Assembly: GCA_022453515.1 (NCBI GenBank)
Contig: JAJNNY010000004.1
Coordinates: forward strand, 558,001 to 622,000
Length of the DNA stretch: 64,000 nucleotides
Direction: 5' to 3'
Origin: Astrocystis sublimbata
Taxonomy: Eukaryota; Ascomycota; Sordariomycetes; Xylariales; Xylariaceae
Part shown: piece by piece, positions 33,598 through 45,500 of the stretch
Numbering within the stretch: the first letter of the stretch is position 1
Layout: each line of letters opens with the position of its first letter
The notes under the pieces: generated by a model
The model's input: the letters and a program-made list of their open reading frames with translations, nothing else
What the model was told of the DNA's origin: nothing
The model's database searches: none
Program-made: the position numbers and the translations under genes

Positions 33598-35221
33598 ATG
33601 TTATATGCTACAGAAGCTGTGCTAATGTCGGCACTTGTGCTGACTGCCGGCCTGGGCGTTGTTGTTGTATGCTCACCCCCATTCCAAATGAGAACTTCCA
33701 AGATCCTTGCTAACAAAACAAAGTACGGCGCCATACAAGTCCTATACAATGTCTATTTACATCCATTATCCAATATACCAGGTCCGCTTACATGGTCCGC
33801 TTCGCGACTTCCATTCATCTACTCTCTGCTCAATGGCACCATTGTCCACGATATTCAAAAACTTCACCAAATTTACGGGCCGGTTCTACGCATTGCCCCC
33901 AATGAAGTCGCTTTTGCCCAAGCAGATGCATGGAAAGATATATTTCAACATCGTTACGATAAATTCCTGAAGGATCCTGTATGGTGGAAGCGACAACCTG
34001 GGCACCCGGAATCATTGATCAGTGCCATTGACCCCGATACACATACACGTATGCGCAAGGCCTTGGCACCTGGATTCAGTGCGCGGGCACTTAGTGACCA
34101 GGAGCCCATTTTACAGCTATATGTTGATCCCCTTGTCAAGCGGCTAGCCGAGCAAACGACAAAGCAGTCCAGCAGTGGCGGAGTCGAAGTTGATCTGGGT
34201 CCGTGGTTCAACTTTACTACGTTTGACATATTTGCTGACCTAGGTTTCGGCGAGAGTTTCAACTGTTTACAGAACTCGCGCTACCACCCTTGGATCTCCT
34301 TGCTTTTTAACAGTGTCAAGGCTGCTTCATTCGTTGCAGCAGCACGGTTCTACCCCCTTATCGAACTGTTGTTGATGAAATGTATTCCTCCATCGCTGAG
34401 AAAAATGCAAAGTGACCACTACGAACAGATAGTGGGAAAAGTTGAACGACGACTCAACTTCGAACTGGAAAGACCTGACATCATGTCTCACGTCGTTGCA
34501 GGGCGTGACAAGGAGGCCTTCACACGCGATGAAATAAATGCAACTTTCATGACCCTTACAACGGCAGGGAGTGAGACAACAGCGACTGTTCTGAGTGGCA
34601 TGATGAACTATCTTGTGCGGAATCCCAATAAGATGAGGATCTTAGTGGATGAGATAATGGAACGATTCGACTCTTACGATGATATAACTCTTGGCGCTCT
34701 ACGAAGCTTACCCTATCTCAACGCCGTTATCAACGAAGCACTGAGGTTATGCCCCCCGATTCCTTGGATAATTCCAAGAAGAGTACCGGATGGCGGTGAA
34801 TCGGCATGCGGCGTTTGGCTGCCAAGTGGTGTACGTGCTCTATTCCGCCCCTGAGTATATTTCTTTCTAATAGATTTAGCAGACTCCCGTCTCTATTCAA
34901 GTCTATACGATGAATCGCGACCCCAACTGTTTTCACGCCGCTACCTCTTTCCTGCCTGAGCGCTGGTTGCCCAATGATAGCGACTCCCCATTCTTCAATG
35001 ATCAAAAACAGGCCTTTCAACCCTTCAGTGTTGGGCCCCGGTCTTGCCTGGGCCAACAGCTTGCTTTGGCAGAAATGCGTCTGATCATAGCTAAATTGCT
35101 TTGGCAATTCGAGTTTGATGCCGTTCCTGGAAAGGATTTGGAGTGGGAACAGTTACGAACGTTTCTTTTGGTCGAGAAGAAGCCAATTGTAGTGCGCATG
35201 GCTCTGCGTCAGGGCAACTAA
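33598..35221 (+). CDS. Cytochrome P450 monooxygenase (isotrichodermin C-15 hydroxylase-like, CYP65-type)
   Basis: A heme-thiolate monooxygenase anchored in the ER, probably oxidising a terpenoid skeleton. Two exons (33598-34830 and 34883-35221) give 523 residues, normal length. A membrane anchor lies at about 6-25, followed by the hinge NVYLHPLSNIPGP. The I-helix reads MTLTTAGSETTATVLSG. The K-helix ExxR is EALR at 380-383, the meander carries FLPERW, and the heme loop FSVGPRSCLGQ places the cysteine ligand at 466. The sequence style resembles fungal CYP65 enzymes such as the isotrichodermin hydroxylase of trichothecene pathways, but family-level assignment cannot give the substrate. It sits about 1 kb from the 3' end of a second, convergent P450 and 3.8 kb from a terpene synthase, which suggests a shared pathway. 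Confidence 0.9.
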
Positions 35222-36181
35222 CCACTTTTTGGCACTGTATGCATGAAGATTTCATAGTCTAAGCTGTTTATAACAATTCTACTGTATCTAATATTGTGTA
35301 TATTGACCTATTAACAAACCCACGCTTCTCATCCTGCCTCTAAGAACCCGGAGTTTACCAGCACTCATGATTGTGAGGTCAATAAAGCTAGTGTATCAGC
35401 TTTTGCCCTGTTAGACTGCCCCATACCGGAGCTGTGCCAACAGATGTCAGCTTACAGAATCCTCAACTGCACGTGCCTCGATGATAACCATTCATCTGCT
35501 GAGTACTTTTCGAATCAGCCTTTCTAGTTAGTGAGTTGGCTTCCGGGGGTTGCTGACAGGTGTTCCCGGCTTAGAGGATTGCAGAGCACTTATACACCTA
35601 AAATGGATGACGGTATCACACCTACCCCAATTACTGCACACTATCTGAATCTTGATCTGGCCAATCGGTCATTGATATGTGATGTCGTTTGCTAGCTCTC
35701 CGGCCCGGTTACTATTTGGGGATAGATATCGCGATTTTCGGCTTCGCCACTAGTGTACGCATTTGGTATAGATGTTGCGAATTTCGGCTTCGTCACTAGT
35801 GTATAGTACCTAGATATGCATCATGCATGCAATAGCTCACATATCACCAACAATCAGTCATCTCAAACTTGCCACAATCGATGAAATTGTGATGAAGAAG
35901 CGGTATCATAGTTGAGAATCAAAACAATGATTATCATATTAGCTAGGGAGTACTTTTGCAAGTGAGGTTCTAGGCCAACAGGTACCGAAGGATGGCTCAC
36001 TTAACGCATATTCATGAACTTGAGTTTTGCGCAAACTCTATGTTTTATCTTGGAGTCTCAAGCTACGTTGGTGGCCGCATTACTCAACGACTAACACGTT
36101 ATTGACAATCACTCCCTATTCTAAAAATTGGCAACATTTAATCATTTACATTGAGGAACATTTCACCCCTTTCCTAGAGTC
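35222..36181. other. Convergent spacer between two P450 genes
   Basis: About 960 bp holding the 3' UTRs of both P450 genes and an imperfect 47-bp tandem duplication (listed separately). No gene was recognised. Confidence 0.5.
35714..35806. repeat. Imperfect tandem duplication, unit about 47 bp
   Basis: 35714-35760 and 35761-35806 start with the same ATTTGG word and share the core TTTCGGCTTCG(C/T)CACTAGTGTA. They differ at scattered positions and a one-base length change. Two copies only, located between the convergent P450 genes. Confidence 0.75.
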
Positions 36182-38197
36182 CTAGACCTTTGCCTGACCA
36201 ATCATAATACGAACTCCTTTCGTAGACAATTTGGGAAGTGGAAGATGAAAGTCATGACCGTGCTTGACATCACTCTCATCAGTCTCAAACAACTCCATTT
36301 GAGGGCCCCCAGGCCGAAATAAGACAGCCAGAGCGAGACTCATCTCAGCCATCGCAAGACTATTGAATATCATTCAGTGTCAGCTCATTCAGGTGATAAT
36401 ATCTTAGTGGTCATGTCTGATACTCACTTCATCCCAAGGCAGCTCCTTGAGCCCCGGCAAAATGGCACGTAGTTGCGATGCATTGCTGGGGTCAGATCAT
36501 CGATCCATCTCTCGGGCCGGAACAAATCGGGGGAGGGATACACTGAAGGATCTGAGTGCATCATATAGGCAGACATTCCTACAGGAACCTGGGACATTGT
36601 AAGCCTAGGGAAAGGCTGCGCCAATAGCGTGTAAGTTACATACAGAAGCTGGAATCTCATATTGCTGATATTTTATGGCCACGTCAGGTGATACCCGAGG
36701 CAATCGATGCATGATGCCGTAGCTTAGACTTTTTGAGCGATTTAAGTTAGTGCTTCGGACGACACATACTGGAGTTAAAAGTCTTACCGCAGGGACTCCT
36801 TGATGATCGCTTGAAGGAACGGGATCTTCTCTAGCTCTGCCCAAGTCGGAACTCGTTCGGGCCAGCCAGTCATTACTTCTCGGAGTTCATCTTTGAGCCT
36901 CGATCGCATAAGCGGCCGAGATAGTATGTAATATGAAGCAAACGCAATCGTACGCGCGGTGGTAGCTGTGCCACCTCCGAGTAACACTTGGGCTTCTCTT
37001 GTCAGGCGCTCCTCGGATCTCTCTGATTCGGGCATGTCGCTGTTCAGAATGTGATGGAATATGGATATGTTATCCTCATCCATCTTATCAGTCTGAAGCT
37101 TTGCTGTTCTTATGTGATACCTGGCTTTCTATTCAAATATTTTAGCAACTTTAGAGTTCGTTTGAGGACGGCTGTTCGCGCCACTGCCGCCACATACCTG
37201 ACTGAAAATGCCAAACACTCGACCTTTGGGGTACGCCCATAGAAGTATATTCTCTGGTATACAGTTCAACAGTCTGATTATTAGCTACTCATCCTCAATT
37301 GATGGGGTCGTTGTGAGAGTCACACACCGAATTAGCATCGGGAACGCTGTAAATAACGGAATCAAGCGAATCATGTTGTCGATGACGGAGTACCTAAGTC
37401 GGATTAGTAAATGGGATGTCTAGTGATATTAGGTGTGCAAAGTTATTTACCAATCAGGAGAGAAGTCAGAGTCGCTGAGGAGTTCTTTATCTGCTTCATA
37501 TCCCCCTAAGCAGATTCTCCCAATGATGTCTGCCGAGAAAGCTGAAAGGGCATGATCGAGTCGAATAACCTTGGCTTGTCCTTCAGGCGCACTTAAACGG
37601 GATTCAAGGTTGTAGGCAACCTCTGCTATTGTTCCCTGAAGCCTGTTGACACCCATTCGTGAAAAGAAAGGCTCAAGGGGCTTTCGTCGCCTTCGATGAA
37701 GATCATGATTCTTTGTCAACAAGTGTGATCCTGCCAAATATCAGGATCCTATCGGTTTCTTGAGTAAAAATTGAAGCTCAGTATACCTTCGAAGTCAATT
37801 CCTTTGCAAAACGTGTCATAGTTGTCTGTTCTTCGTCTGCTCTCTGTCACGTAAAGATCATTATAGAACTGAGGGTCGTCAATAGAGAGCTCGTATGGTG
37901 TAACTCGAATGATTGGACCTTGGAAAAGCACTTATCAGTTTGACGGCTACAAGACAACGGTATTCGAGTGGTCTTACCATATATCTCATGCATCTGTTTG
38001 ATTTTGAAGGTATATTGGCCGTTGCGCCAGTAATCGTAGTAGAACTCATACCACCCGGTCGCAGCGGCGATTTTGGACCCAGGAAACTTCGCAAGGGGGG
38101 AGAGATACAAGTGATAAAAGACCATGAAGCACCATCTTATCAGGCAGCCTATTATGAAAGAAGCTGCCAGTGTCTGAAGATTGAGGCGTATGTCCAT
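36182..38197 (-). CDS. Cytochrome P450 monooxygenase (trichodiene oxygenase-like, CYP58-type), nine exons
   Basis: A second ER-anchored P450 in the terpenoid locus. Nine exons on the minus strand (38197-37978, 37918-37787, 37730-37451, 37393-37328, 37273-37198, 37128-36788, 36722-36644, 36588-36428, 36359-36182) join with every phase consistent to 510 residues. All eight introns are 55-70 bp and GT-AG. The N-terminal anchor is followed by FYHLYLSPLAKFPGSK, a hallmark of trichodiene-oxygenase-like P450s. The I-helix is LLGGGTATTARTIAF, where the usual acidic residue before Thr is replaced. ExxR is ESLR at 369-372, FRPERW is present, and the heme loop FCRGSRSCLGMN puts the cysteine at 448. It is divergent from the terpene synthase across an 815-bp shared promoter region, a common arrangement for co-regulated cluster genes. 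The substrate is unknown. Confidence 0.9.
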
Positions 38198-39011
38198 TGT
38201 CGCGTGATGCCACGGTTTCGTGTAGTAGTGCGCTCCTGATAGTCAAGTTTCCGGCTTGATAACGTTCTAGACTTTGATAGTGTCGTGGTTTAGTGCTGTG
38301 TTCTTATTCTGTCACACATGAGGCCAGAATAATTAGTGTAAGCTTCAGGTTCAGCGCAAGCCGAAATTCGGGAGCTAGCAAGGAGACTAATAGAGAGCAA
38401 TGGATGTCATCGACCATTCGAGATCAAACTGCTAAGGTGATCAGCAGAGATAGTAAGAGCCACGGAGCGTGGCGAGAAACATAGTGAGATTGCGAACGTT
38501 ATCGTGACATGAACCGCCTTCCCTTCGAGGGATAGAGGGCCGTATCTAGAACCAACATACATGTTATACTTCTGTATGCATAGCTAGCGCTGACCCTTGT
38601 GAGATCATGGTACATGTAATTGGCAGGTTCAGCTGTCGAGGAGCGGTGTTGGACTCAATGGTCAACTCCATTGGGAACTTATGTCAGAATAGTATGCCAG
38701 ACACTAATTCATCATAGATGGCTTCACAATTCCCTCGTTGTATGTGAAGACTTTTAGACTTAAATCGCCCGAATATAAATTCCGGGGCACCCTATTGGAT
38801 ACTACACTGACTGTTCTTTCCATCAATAGCCACATTTGACGTGCCCCCTTTGGTGACCCCCTTGCTCTCTATCATTTTCATAATTTTTGCATTCCTCCAC
38901 TTCAAGGGAAACCTTCATACTCATTTTCGTTAAGAATCAATACCCACTGAATCTAACGACGCTCATATCTCGTCATATACACTTCAAGCACCTCGTCCCC
39001 GTGATGCAAAG
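38198..39011. other. Bidirectional promoter region between P450 and terpene synthase
   Basis: About 815 bp between the divergent starts of the P450 and the terpene synthase. TATAAAT at 38774-38780 lies about 230 bp before the synthase ATG. No clear palindromic binding site for a cluster-specific Zn2Cys6 regulator was found by eye. An out-of-frame ATG at 39004 lies 8 bases before the synthase start and could lower its translation. Confidence 0.45.
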
Positions 39012-40087
39012 ATGCAGTTCCGCTATTCTGAGGAAGTCGATCCGCATGAATATGAGACGCACGGTCTCTGCGATCAGGTAAAGCTTCGAATACACAAGGA
39101 TGCCGTCTCGGAAATCAAAGGAGCCCTGCGAGCACAAGAAGACTGGGCTACGCAGGTGCGACCTATCGTCAATTATCAAGGGGGTCTTGGGGATCGTTAT
39201 TCATTCATTCGAGTCACTGTACCTGAATGTCTTCCAGAAAGACTTGAGATCATTTCGTACGCCAATGAGTATGCGTTCCTTTACGATGGTAAGCTCACCA
39301 AAGACGCCAACTTCATACAATTACCTATACTAACAGGGTAAGATGAGATGGAGAATCTAGATTCGCAGGATACCGATGCGGAGGATTTCTTAGGCACGTT
39401 CGGTCGCCATGCTCTTAGTAGGGAGGTAGGACCAGCTACTCGACCAGAAAAGCGCATCCAAGCACAGATTCTCTCGGAGATGATGGTAATAGACCGACCC
39501 CGGGCAATCACTGCTATGAATGCATGGGCAAAATTCGTTCAGATGGCCTCCGAGACTCGAAAGATTCACTTTAAGGCTCTAGAAGACTATATTCCAGCTC
39601 GAGCCATTGATGCCGGCGAGCTGTAAGTCACGTCCCAGAAATTATAAGAGTTCCAGGTCTAATCTCATTTCTTTTCCCTTACAGAATCTGGTATGGTACT
39701 TTGACATTCGGCATGGGTATCACCATCCCGGATAATGAGCTCGACCTTGCAATGAAGATAGCTAGGCCTGGCTATATCGTCCTTGGCCTAACCAATGATC
39801 TTTATTCTTGGAATAAGGAACGCAAAGACGCCGAGCTGGCAGGGCAGAAAGAGGTCTTCAACGCCATATGGATCATCATGGAAGAAAAGGCGGTGGATGA
39901 AGAAAGGGCAAAATCAATCTGTTCCGACGTGATTCGAAATTACATGGCTGACTTCAATCGAGTCGCCGAGAAAGTTACAATGGACCGAAGGCTCTCGACA
40001 GATCTCCGCAGATACATCGAGGCAGTCAAGCTGAGCTGCATTGGCAATCTGGTGTGGAGCATATACTGTCCGAGGTATCACGTATAA
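39012..40087 (+). CDS. Class I terpene synthase, standalone cyclase related to fusicoccadiene/cycloaraneosene synthases
   Basis: Cyclises a prenyl diphosphate, by analogy geranylgeranyl diphosphate, into a polycyclic hydrocarbon. Three exons (39012-39288, 39343-39622, 39685-40087) give 319 residues. MQFRYSEEVDPHEYETHGLC, VTVPECLPERLEIISYANEY and the end WSIYCPRY closely follow the cyclase half of fusicoccadiene-type fusion enzymes. The metal-binding motif is DDEME at 92-96; its second Asp codon is assembled across intron 1. The NSE/DTE triad is N223, S227, E231 in NDLYSWNKE. The terminal Arg-Tyr pair is at 316-317. Translation stops where the fusion enzymes continue into a prenyltransferase, so this is a one-domain enzyme, as in sordarin-pathway SdnA. 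It is divergent from a trichodiene-oxygenase-like P450 and near another P450. The product skeleton cannot be predicted from sequence. Confidence 0.9.
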
Positions 40088-40739
40088 TGTTCAGTATTAC
40101 CTAACGCTCACCTGAATTTGGTTCCAGCACCCCTTCCATCCGCCATCTATTTCCAAGCAGGCCAAGTGCTTGTATATGTGTGATGCATGTGTGTGTGAGT
40201 AGGTGTGTGCTCATCTAGACTGGCGCTTAATATCAAATATGGTGCAGCCGTTTTGTGCTCGTAAAACAAATCACATGAAGGAAAACAACTTTCATAAGGA
40301 ACATACAATTCGTTGATCCCAAGTTTTGTTACTAACAGTGTCTGTGTGGCAGAGGAATGGCATAGCCCAAAGTAATATTTTCGTTTCCGTATTCACGGCT
40401 AACACACGTTTTGCATTGATTTGACAAACCATGTGTTAGCCATAGGTTGTTAAAGATGGTTGTTTTGGGTGCAATATAGCTGTCAAAAATGATATATAGG
40501 TACGTATGCAACCGCGGGGTTCACCAAACCAAGAAACGCTGATTGAAAATGAGCATGCAGCCGACCATTGATGCTCCATCGGCATCCACATCGTCTCAAC
40601 AGATAGATATATAAATCGCCGTCGTCTCATCCGCTAGAGGTTGAATTCCCATACAATTACCCCAATCCCCTCCAACGCCGGCTTTGTAATACAAGTCATG
40701 CACACATCTCAAACGTAGCCCACTTGCAATGGTCGTTCA
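40088..40739. other. Convergent spacer between terpene synthase and bZIP gene
   Basis: About 650 bp with 3' UTR sequence of both genes. A GT-rich patch (TGTGTGTGAGTAGGTGTGTG) lies near 40190-40210. No gene was recognised. Confidence 0.45.
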
Positions 40740-42504
40740 TCATTTCGCCTCTGCTTTCGTCGATGACGCGGCTTTCTTGGTAGCTTCGGGCTTTTGCTTC
40801 TCGAGCAAGACGGAGGTGGCATCGCTGCCGTTCTTCTCCATGACGAGTTCCCGGAGCCATTTGTTTTCTGTTTCTAACGAAGATATGCGGCTCTCAAGCG
40901 CACTAACTTTGTCGCCCAGCTCTTTCTCGCGCTTCTCAAGGGCCTGCTCACGGGCCTTTTTCTTGACGCGAAAGCGAGCGCTGGCGGCAGTGTTGCGCCT
41001 CCGCTTGTCCTCCTCGGCGGCTAATCTCGACTGCTCCTCGAAGGAGAGTTGGCGGCGTCTCGGGGCAGCGGTGTCGGTAGGTAGCTTGTCTCCGGGGTGC
41101 ATGGCCGATGCGTAGGGGCCTTGGGCCCCGTTCTGGGGAAAGGTAGGCGAGGGCTGGATCGGGGCCAGGGTGCCGAGGTTGTCGGAAAAACTGTTGACGT
41201 TTGGCGTCGGGTAATTGTGGAAATCGAAGCCATTGAAGTCACCTGAAGTCATGACGTGATATTAGACCGCCGTGGTGCCAGCGAGTGAATAAACATGAGG
41301 CAAACAAGGTAGTATATACGAGAGGCAACCCCGCCACGGGGGATTGGGGATGACAAGCTCAAAGGTCGAAAGCGACGTGGAATACGGGAAAGTGCAATGC
41401 AGAACGCAAATCAAAGTTCAGACTGGCGGCCATGGTTATTCAAACGCCAGCAAGCAGCAAGCTCGAATGTAGAGCCGCGCAATTCGCATGTGGCTATCCG
41501 GGGCTTCCTTCCCTACGATCACCTCAAGATCACGGGGAATTGCACCATCGACGTGATTGCGCCATAGCATGCTATTCTGTCGAGCGAATGACCGTCGCAG
41601 GCGCTTGCCGGGGTCGCGCCCCCACGGCACCGCGGACAGACCAATCACGGTCCTGGGAATGGCTGGGTGTGGTGGGGCAAGGTGGATCCGGGCTTGGAGG
41701 AGCATAATCGGCGGGGAGCGAGGGGGGCCCAGTCCACTGGACTCAGTCCACTGCACCAGCATAGCATAGCATAGCATGTATGCCAGCGCCGCAGTGAACG
41801 AACGAACGCATCCTGATCAACATGTACAAGATCAAGTCTGCAGCCTCCCACGATGCTCAACTTGGCAAAATGCGCCGCTGATCCACTCTCGCCCGTCGAG
41901 AAGGGTTATGATATCCGCGGTAGGAGGCGCAAGAGCGTTCGGAGGAAAGGATGTCTGCACCATAGTATGCTCACAACTCGTGGCAAATAGGTGATGGGAA
42001 GTTTGTATAGATAGTCGTATGTGCATGTGTGAAAGTTCAAGGGTCGCAAGGGTCCCGTGCTGCTTGCTGACTGTTGCATGTGGGGACGAGGCGTCGAAGA
42101 GGCGGGGAATGGAACAGAGCAGCGCCGTCAAGTAAAGCAGAAAACAAAGAGCAGAAAAGCCGCCAAAGAATGAAAAGTCCGTAGTGCATAGACTGAATGA
42201 AGGGCACACCGCACTAACCTGGCAGATCAAAATCAAAGTTGGACATGTCGCCCGCGACCGCGCCGTCCGAGGGCACACGCTCGGTCGTGGGCGACGTGGT
42301 AGAAGACGGCGTCTCATGTGCGCTTCCGTGCGGCGTCGCAGCATCCCAGTCTATGAAGTTGGTGTTCGTGAACATGGCCAGCTCGTCATCGAGGTTGGCC
42401 AGGTTGTCCTCGGGCTGCGGTGCAGGTTCCGGGACCCTGTTGAGATCCTGCAGCAGTTGCGATACGTTGACGGGATGGCCCCGACGACCGCTGTAGCCAG
42501 ACAT
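40740..42504 (-). CDS. bZIP transcription factor, CYS-3/MetR-like sulfur regulator
   Basis: A nuclear DNA-binding regulator of sulfur assimilation genes in filamentous fungi. Two exons on the minus strand (42504-42219 and 41242-40740) give 262 residues. The N-terminus MSGYSGRRGHPVNVSQLL and the acidic FTNTNFIDWD segment are typical of this family. The basic region is at about 176-194 (KRRRNTAASARFRVKKKARE), with the NxxxSxxxFR core visible as NTAASARFR. The leucine zipper is about 197-229 and includes LEKREKELGDKV and LETENKWLRELV. A Lys/Ala-rich tail follows. The intron of 976 bp is very long for this genome and ends just after an in-frame ATG (41252), so a shorter isoform could start there. 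It is adjacent to the terpenoid genes but probably not part of that pathway. Confidence 0.85.
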
Positions 42505-45500
42505 GTTGTCGATTGCAGTAGGTCGCCTTCAGTGTCGGTGTTGTCGTCGTTATAGGCCGGCAGCCCGTCTAATCGTGCAGGCCAGGACTCAGGTGATTCG
42601 ATGCGCCTGCGAGACCGTTGGCTCAATCCAACCGTGAATACCGGGCAAGGCAATGAGTCCCGTGTGGATATCGTGCGACGGGTGGATGCGTGTGTACGCT
42701 GGGCTCGTAGCGGCACAGTCTCGTCTGTCCGCAATTCGCAATTCGCATTCACGATCGCTGGTTTGGTGGTCCTCGAGGGTAGTCGGGGTTGGTCGGTTGG
42801 TGTTGAGGGGTTGTTGGTACAAGGACGTGAAGGGACCTCGGGAGGTCTGTCTGTGTTGGAAAAATGGAAATGGTGTTAGTTAGTTAGTACAGTATTACTC
42901 AGTGGGTCGATCAGAAGACAGTCTGGAGGCAATCGGAGCTCAAAGCGCGCCCTATTCACGCTCAAAGGACTAACCCAACTAAAGTCCCGTAAAAAGCCGG
43001 CGATGGTTGCAGGATGCTTCCAGTTGGCCGTCTTCTCACCGGCAAATCGCCCGAAATGGTTAGTCCAAGCTCTACTTTTTCTCTTACTGCGGGCTGGTAT
43101 GCCTCCACCTCTTGGCGGGGAGTGGGGGTTGCTGGTGTACGGCTGACGTCGGAGACTACAGAAATGAGGTATCTACCCGATACTTCACGCCATCGTACCA
43201 CGCGCCCGCACTGCATCGGAAAAGCCACTTGGATCTAGGTACATGTACCTAATCCTCCAAGGCAGCCTACATGTACATCCCAGCTTATTACCTACCTACA
43301 TGTACCTCCCTACTTGTAGAAGGTAGGTTATGTTTTCAGGTTTGAAAGTGTGCTCTGGTCATGGTGTGTTCGGCAAAGCTAGAGACATAAGAGAATGACA
43401 CTCAATAGGGCTCGGCAGGTAGGTATCAGATATAGATGTTGGCAATGGTGGTTTTACTTGGTGTGCTACCAATAATAAATTATAGAAAGCCTAGACCGTG
43501 CAGGATGCTAGGTCGGTCGTGTATTTTGCCTCGCTTTGCTCCTGCCTGTTCGCCTGTCATAAGGCTGCCCAGGCTGTTCAACGTATAATCCGAAAACGTG
43601 GGCTAGCTCGAAGCCACAGCTCCAGAGAGCCAGTTAGAGCTCTGGACCAGGTTTCATTCCATATTAATCTTACATAATAGTGTCAACTCCAAAGATAATG
43701 AAATCGTAAAACGTAAGTGTTATGCGCATGGGAATGGTGACTTTGCGTTCGATTATCATACGAGACGTCGCCTCGCATCTGTAAGTACAAAAGCGTCGCG
43801 CCCCTTACCCTCACTTTCCTATAGCAATGTCTTGAAATCCGATGCTTCAATCGGCATACCCGGTGCCATGTGCGTGGCCGTCTGCATGCGTTTACCTAAA
43901 GAGGTTAGCAATGCAGATGTTTGCGTCTGTACCGATTTATAATCAATGACGGTGAGATCTCCGTGCTGTACCAATGTACCTAAGTACCTAACCGTACCGT
44001 CTTTGGCCAGATGGTGCTAACGTGACCGAGAAAACCCCGGCCTTGGCATCTGCACCAGATCCGCACTTTGTGATTGGATGCTGGCGACCAGATGCCAAAT
44101 GGAATCTTAACACCTGCATCGGTACGGTACATAAGTACGTATTTCAAGGCTTCCATGGAACACTCGATATTCTTCAACAGTGTTTCTTTCCAACACCGAA
44201 CCAATGGACCCCTAGGAACCGGCTGTTGGGGAGGGTTGCAGGATCACACGGCCCAAAGGGGCGCCCACAAAGCCACAGTCGCTACCGGAGTCTGATCGGA
44301 GGAGGGCATTCGAATGTGCCTCGTGTGCGCATGCGCATACGTTGTATGCAAAACATACTAGTGTATATTCTGGCGCGAGCGGGCAAATGGGCTAAAAGCT
44401 AGCGCACCGCCTCTATGTTGGGTCTCGACTCACGATGGATTTATGGATTTATAAGCTGTGAGCCCCGCGATCCCCCTCTGGGTTGGAATGCTGCGGAATT
44501 CTGGTGTTGTTGCAATTCTCGGACCGTCTGTCGCAGTATCCCCATGGCCGGATGGCGTGGGAGGCGGGGTTCAGGGTAAATAAAACCCACGGATCGCAGT
44601 CAACTTCCGTTCGCAAGTAGACAATGCTGCATATTCTCCCGTCCCATTACTTGGTTGCTAACCAGTTTCGACATAGACCCAGGGTGGGTATTGCAACGTC
44701 TTTACCGCTGCATGCGTGCTTTGCAATCAACTACTCTGTAGTCTGCGGCTGGGTGATTTCTAAGCAGTAAGCGTGTCTAAGACAACAGATGCCGAACTAG
44801 TGAACCGTCTAAGTATCCATCTTACGCTGCAGGTCAGATACATGCACGTCGTATAAAAAAATCGGTTCTAACTTGTATTGAACTACCTCGATATCAGAGG
44901 CTTCATCCTCCCATATTCATTCGTTGCTCAAATCCCACATCTTGGTTGGCAAGGTTGTTCTAAGTAGGATATTGGGTGAGCGAGGGTGAGCAGGGTAAGA
45001 GTGAACAGGTAAGAATGACCAGGTAGTATGTCCCAGGCGCCAGGGAGCAGCGTCATACACTTGACAATAGGAGGTACCAGCTATTTTTCTACATGGGAGT
45101 CTGAACAAAGAAACGCATCCCCAATTTCAGAGAACAATAGTTGAGATTGACATGTTGTTGTTATGAGACATGGCCTTCTATGACGATGAGAACATGATGT
45201 TGCGATCATCCCTATACTCTAAGGCAAGTTCGCTTTTGACATGCTCCGGAGCATGTGGACCGACTCTCCCCACAGTTTAAGCATCTGCCAAGCTTCTCTG
45301 ACCTTATCCCCTTATCGCCTTATCTGCTATTATTAGGTAGGACATAATAGTAGAGAGGTACCTGTTGTAGTGGTCTAGGTAGTACCAATTCACGAAAAAT
45401 CAATATACCCAACCTTTGACTGTTGGTTATGGTAGATATGCTAAAGTAAACTGTGCATTTTCATATTTCAACTTTGTAGTAAATTTTGACTGTTTCGGGA

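Noticed and set aside
39285..39342. Terpene synthase lacking the aspartate-rich motif
   Set aside because: Reading straight through or using the first AG gives Asp-Gly-stop, but the second AG restores DDEME and the full frame.
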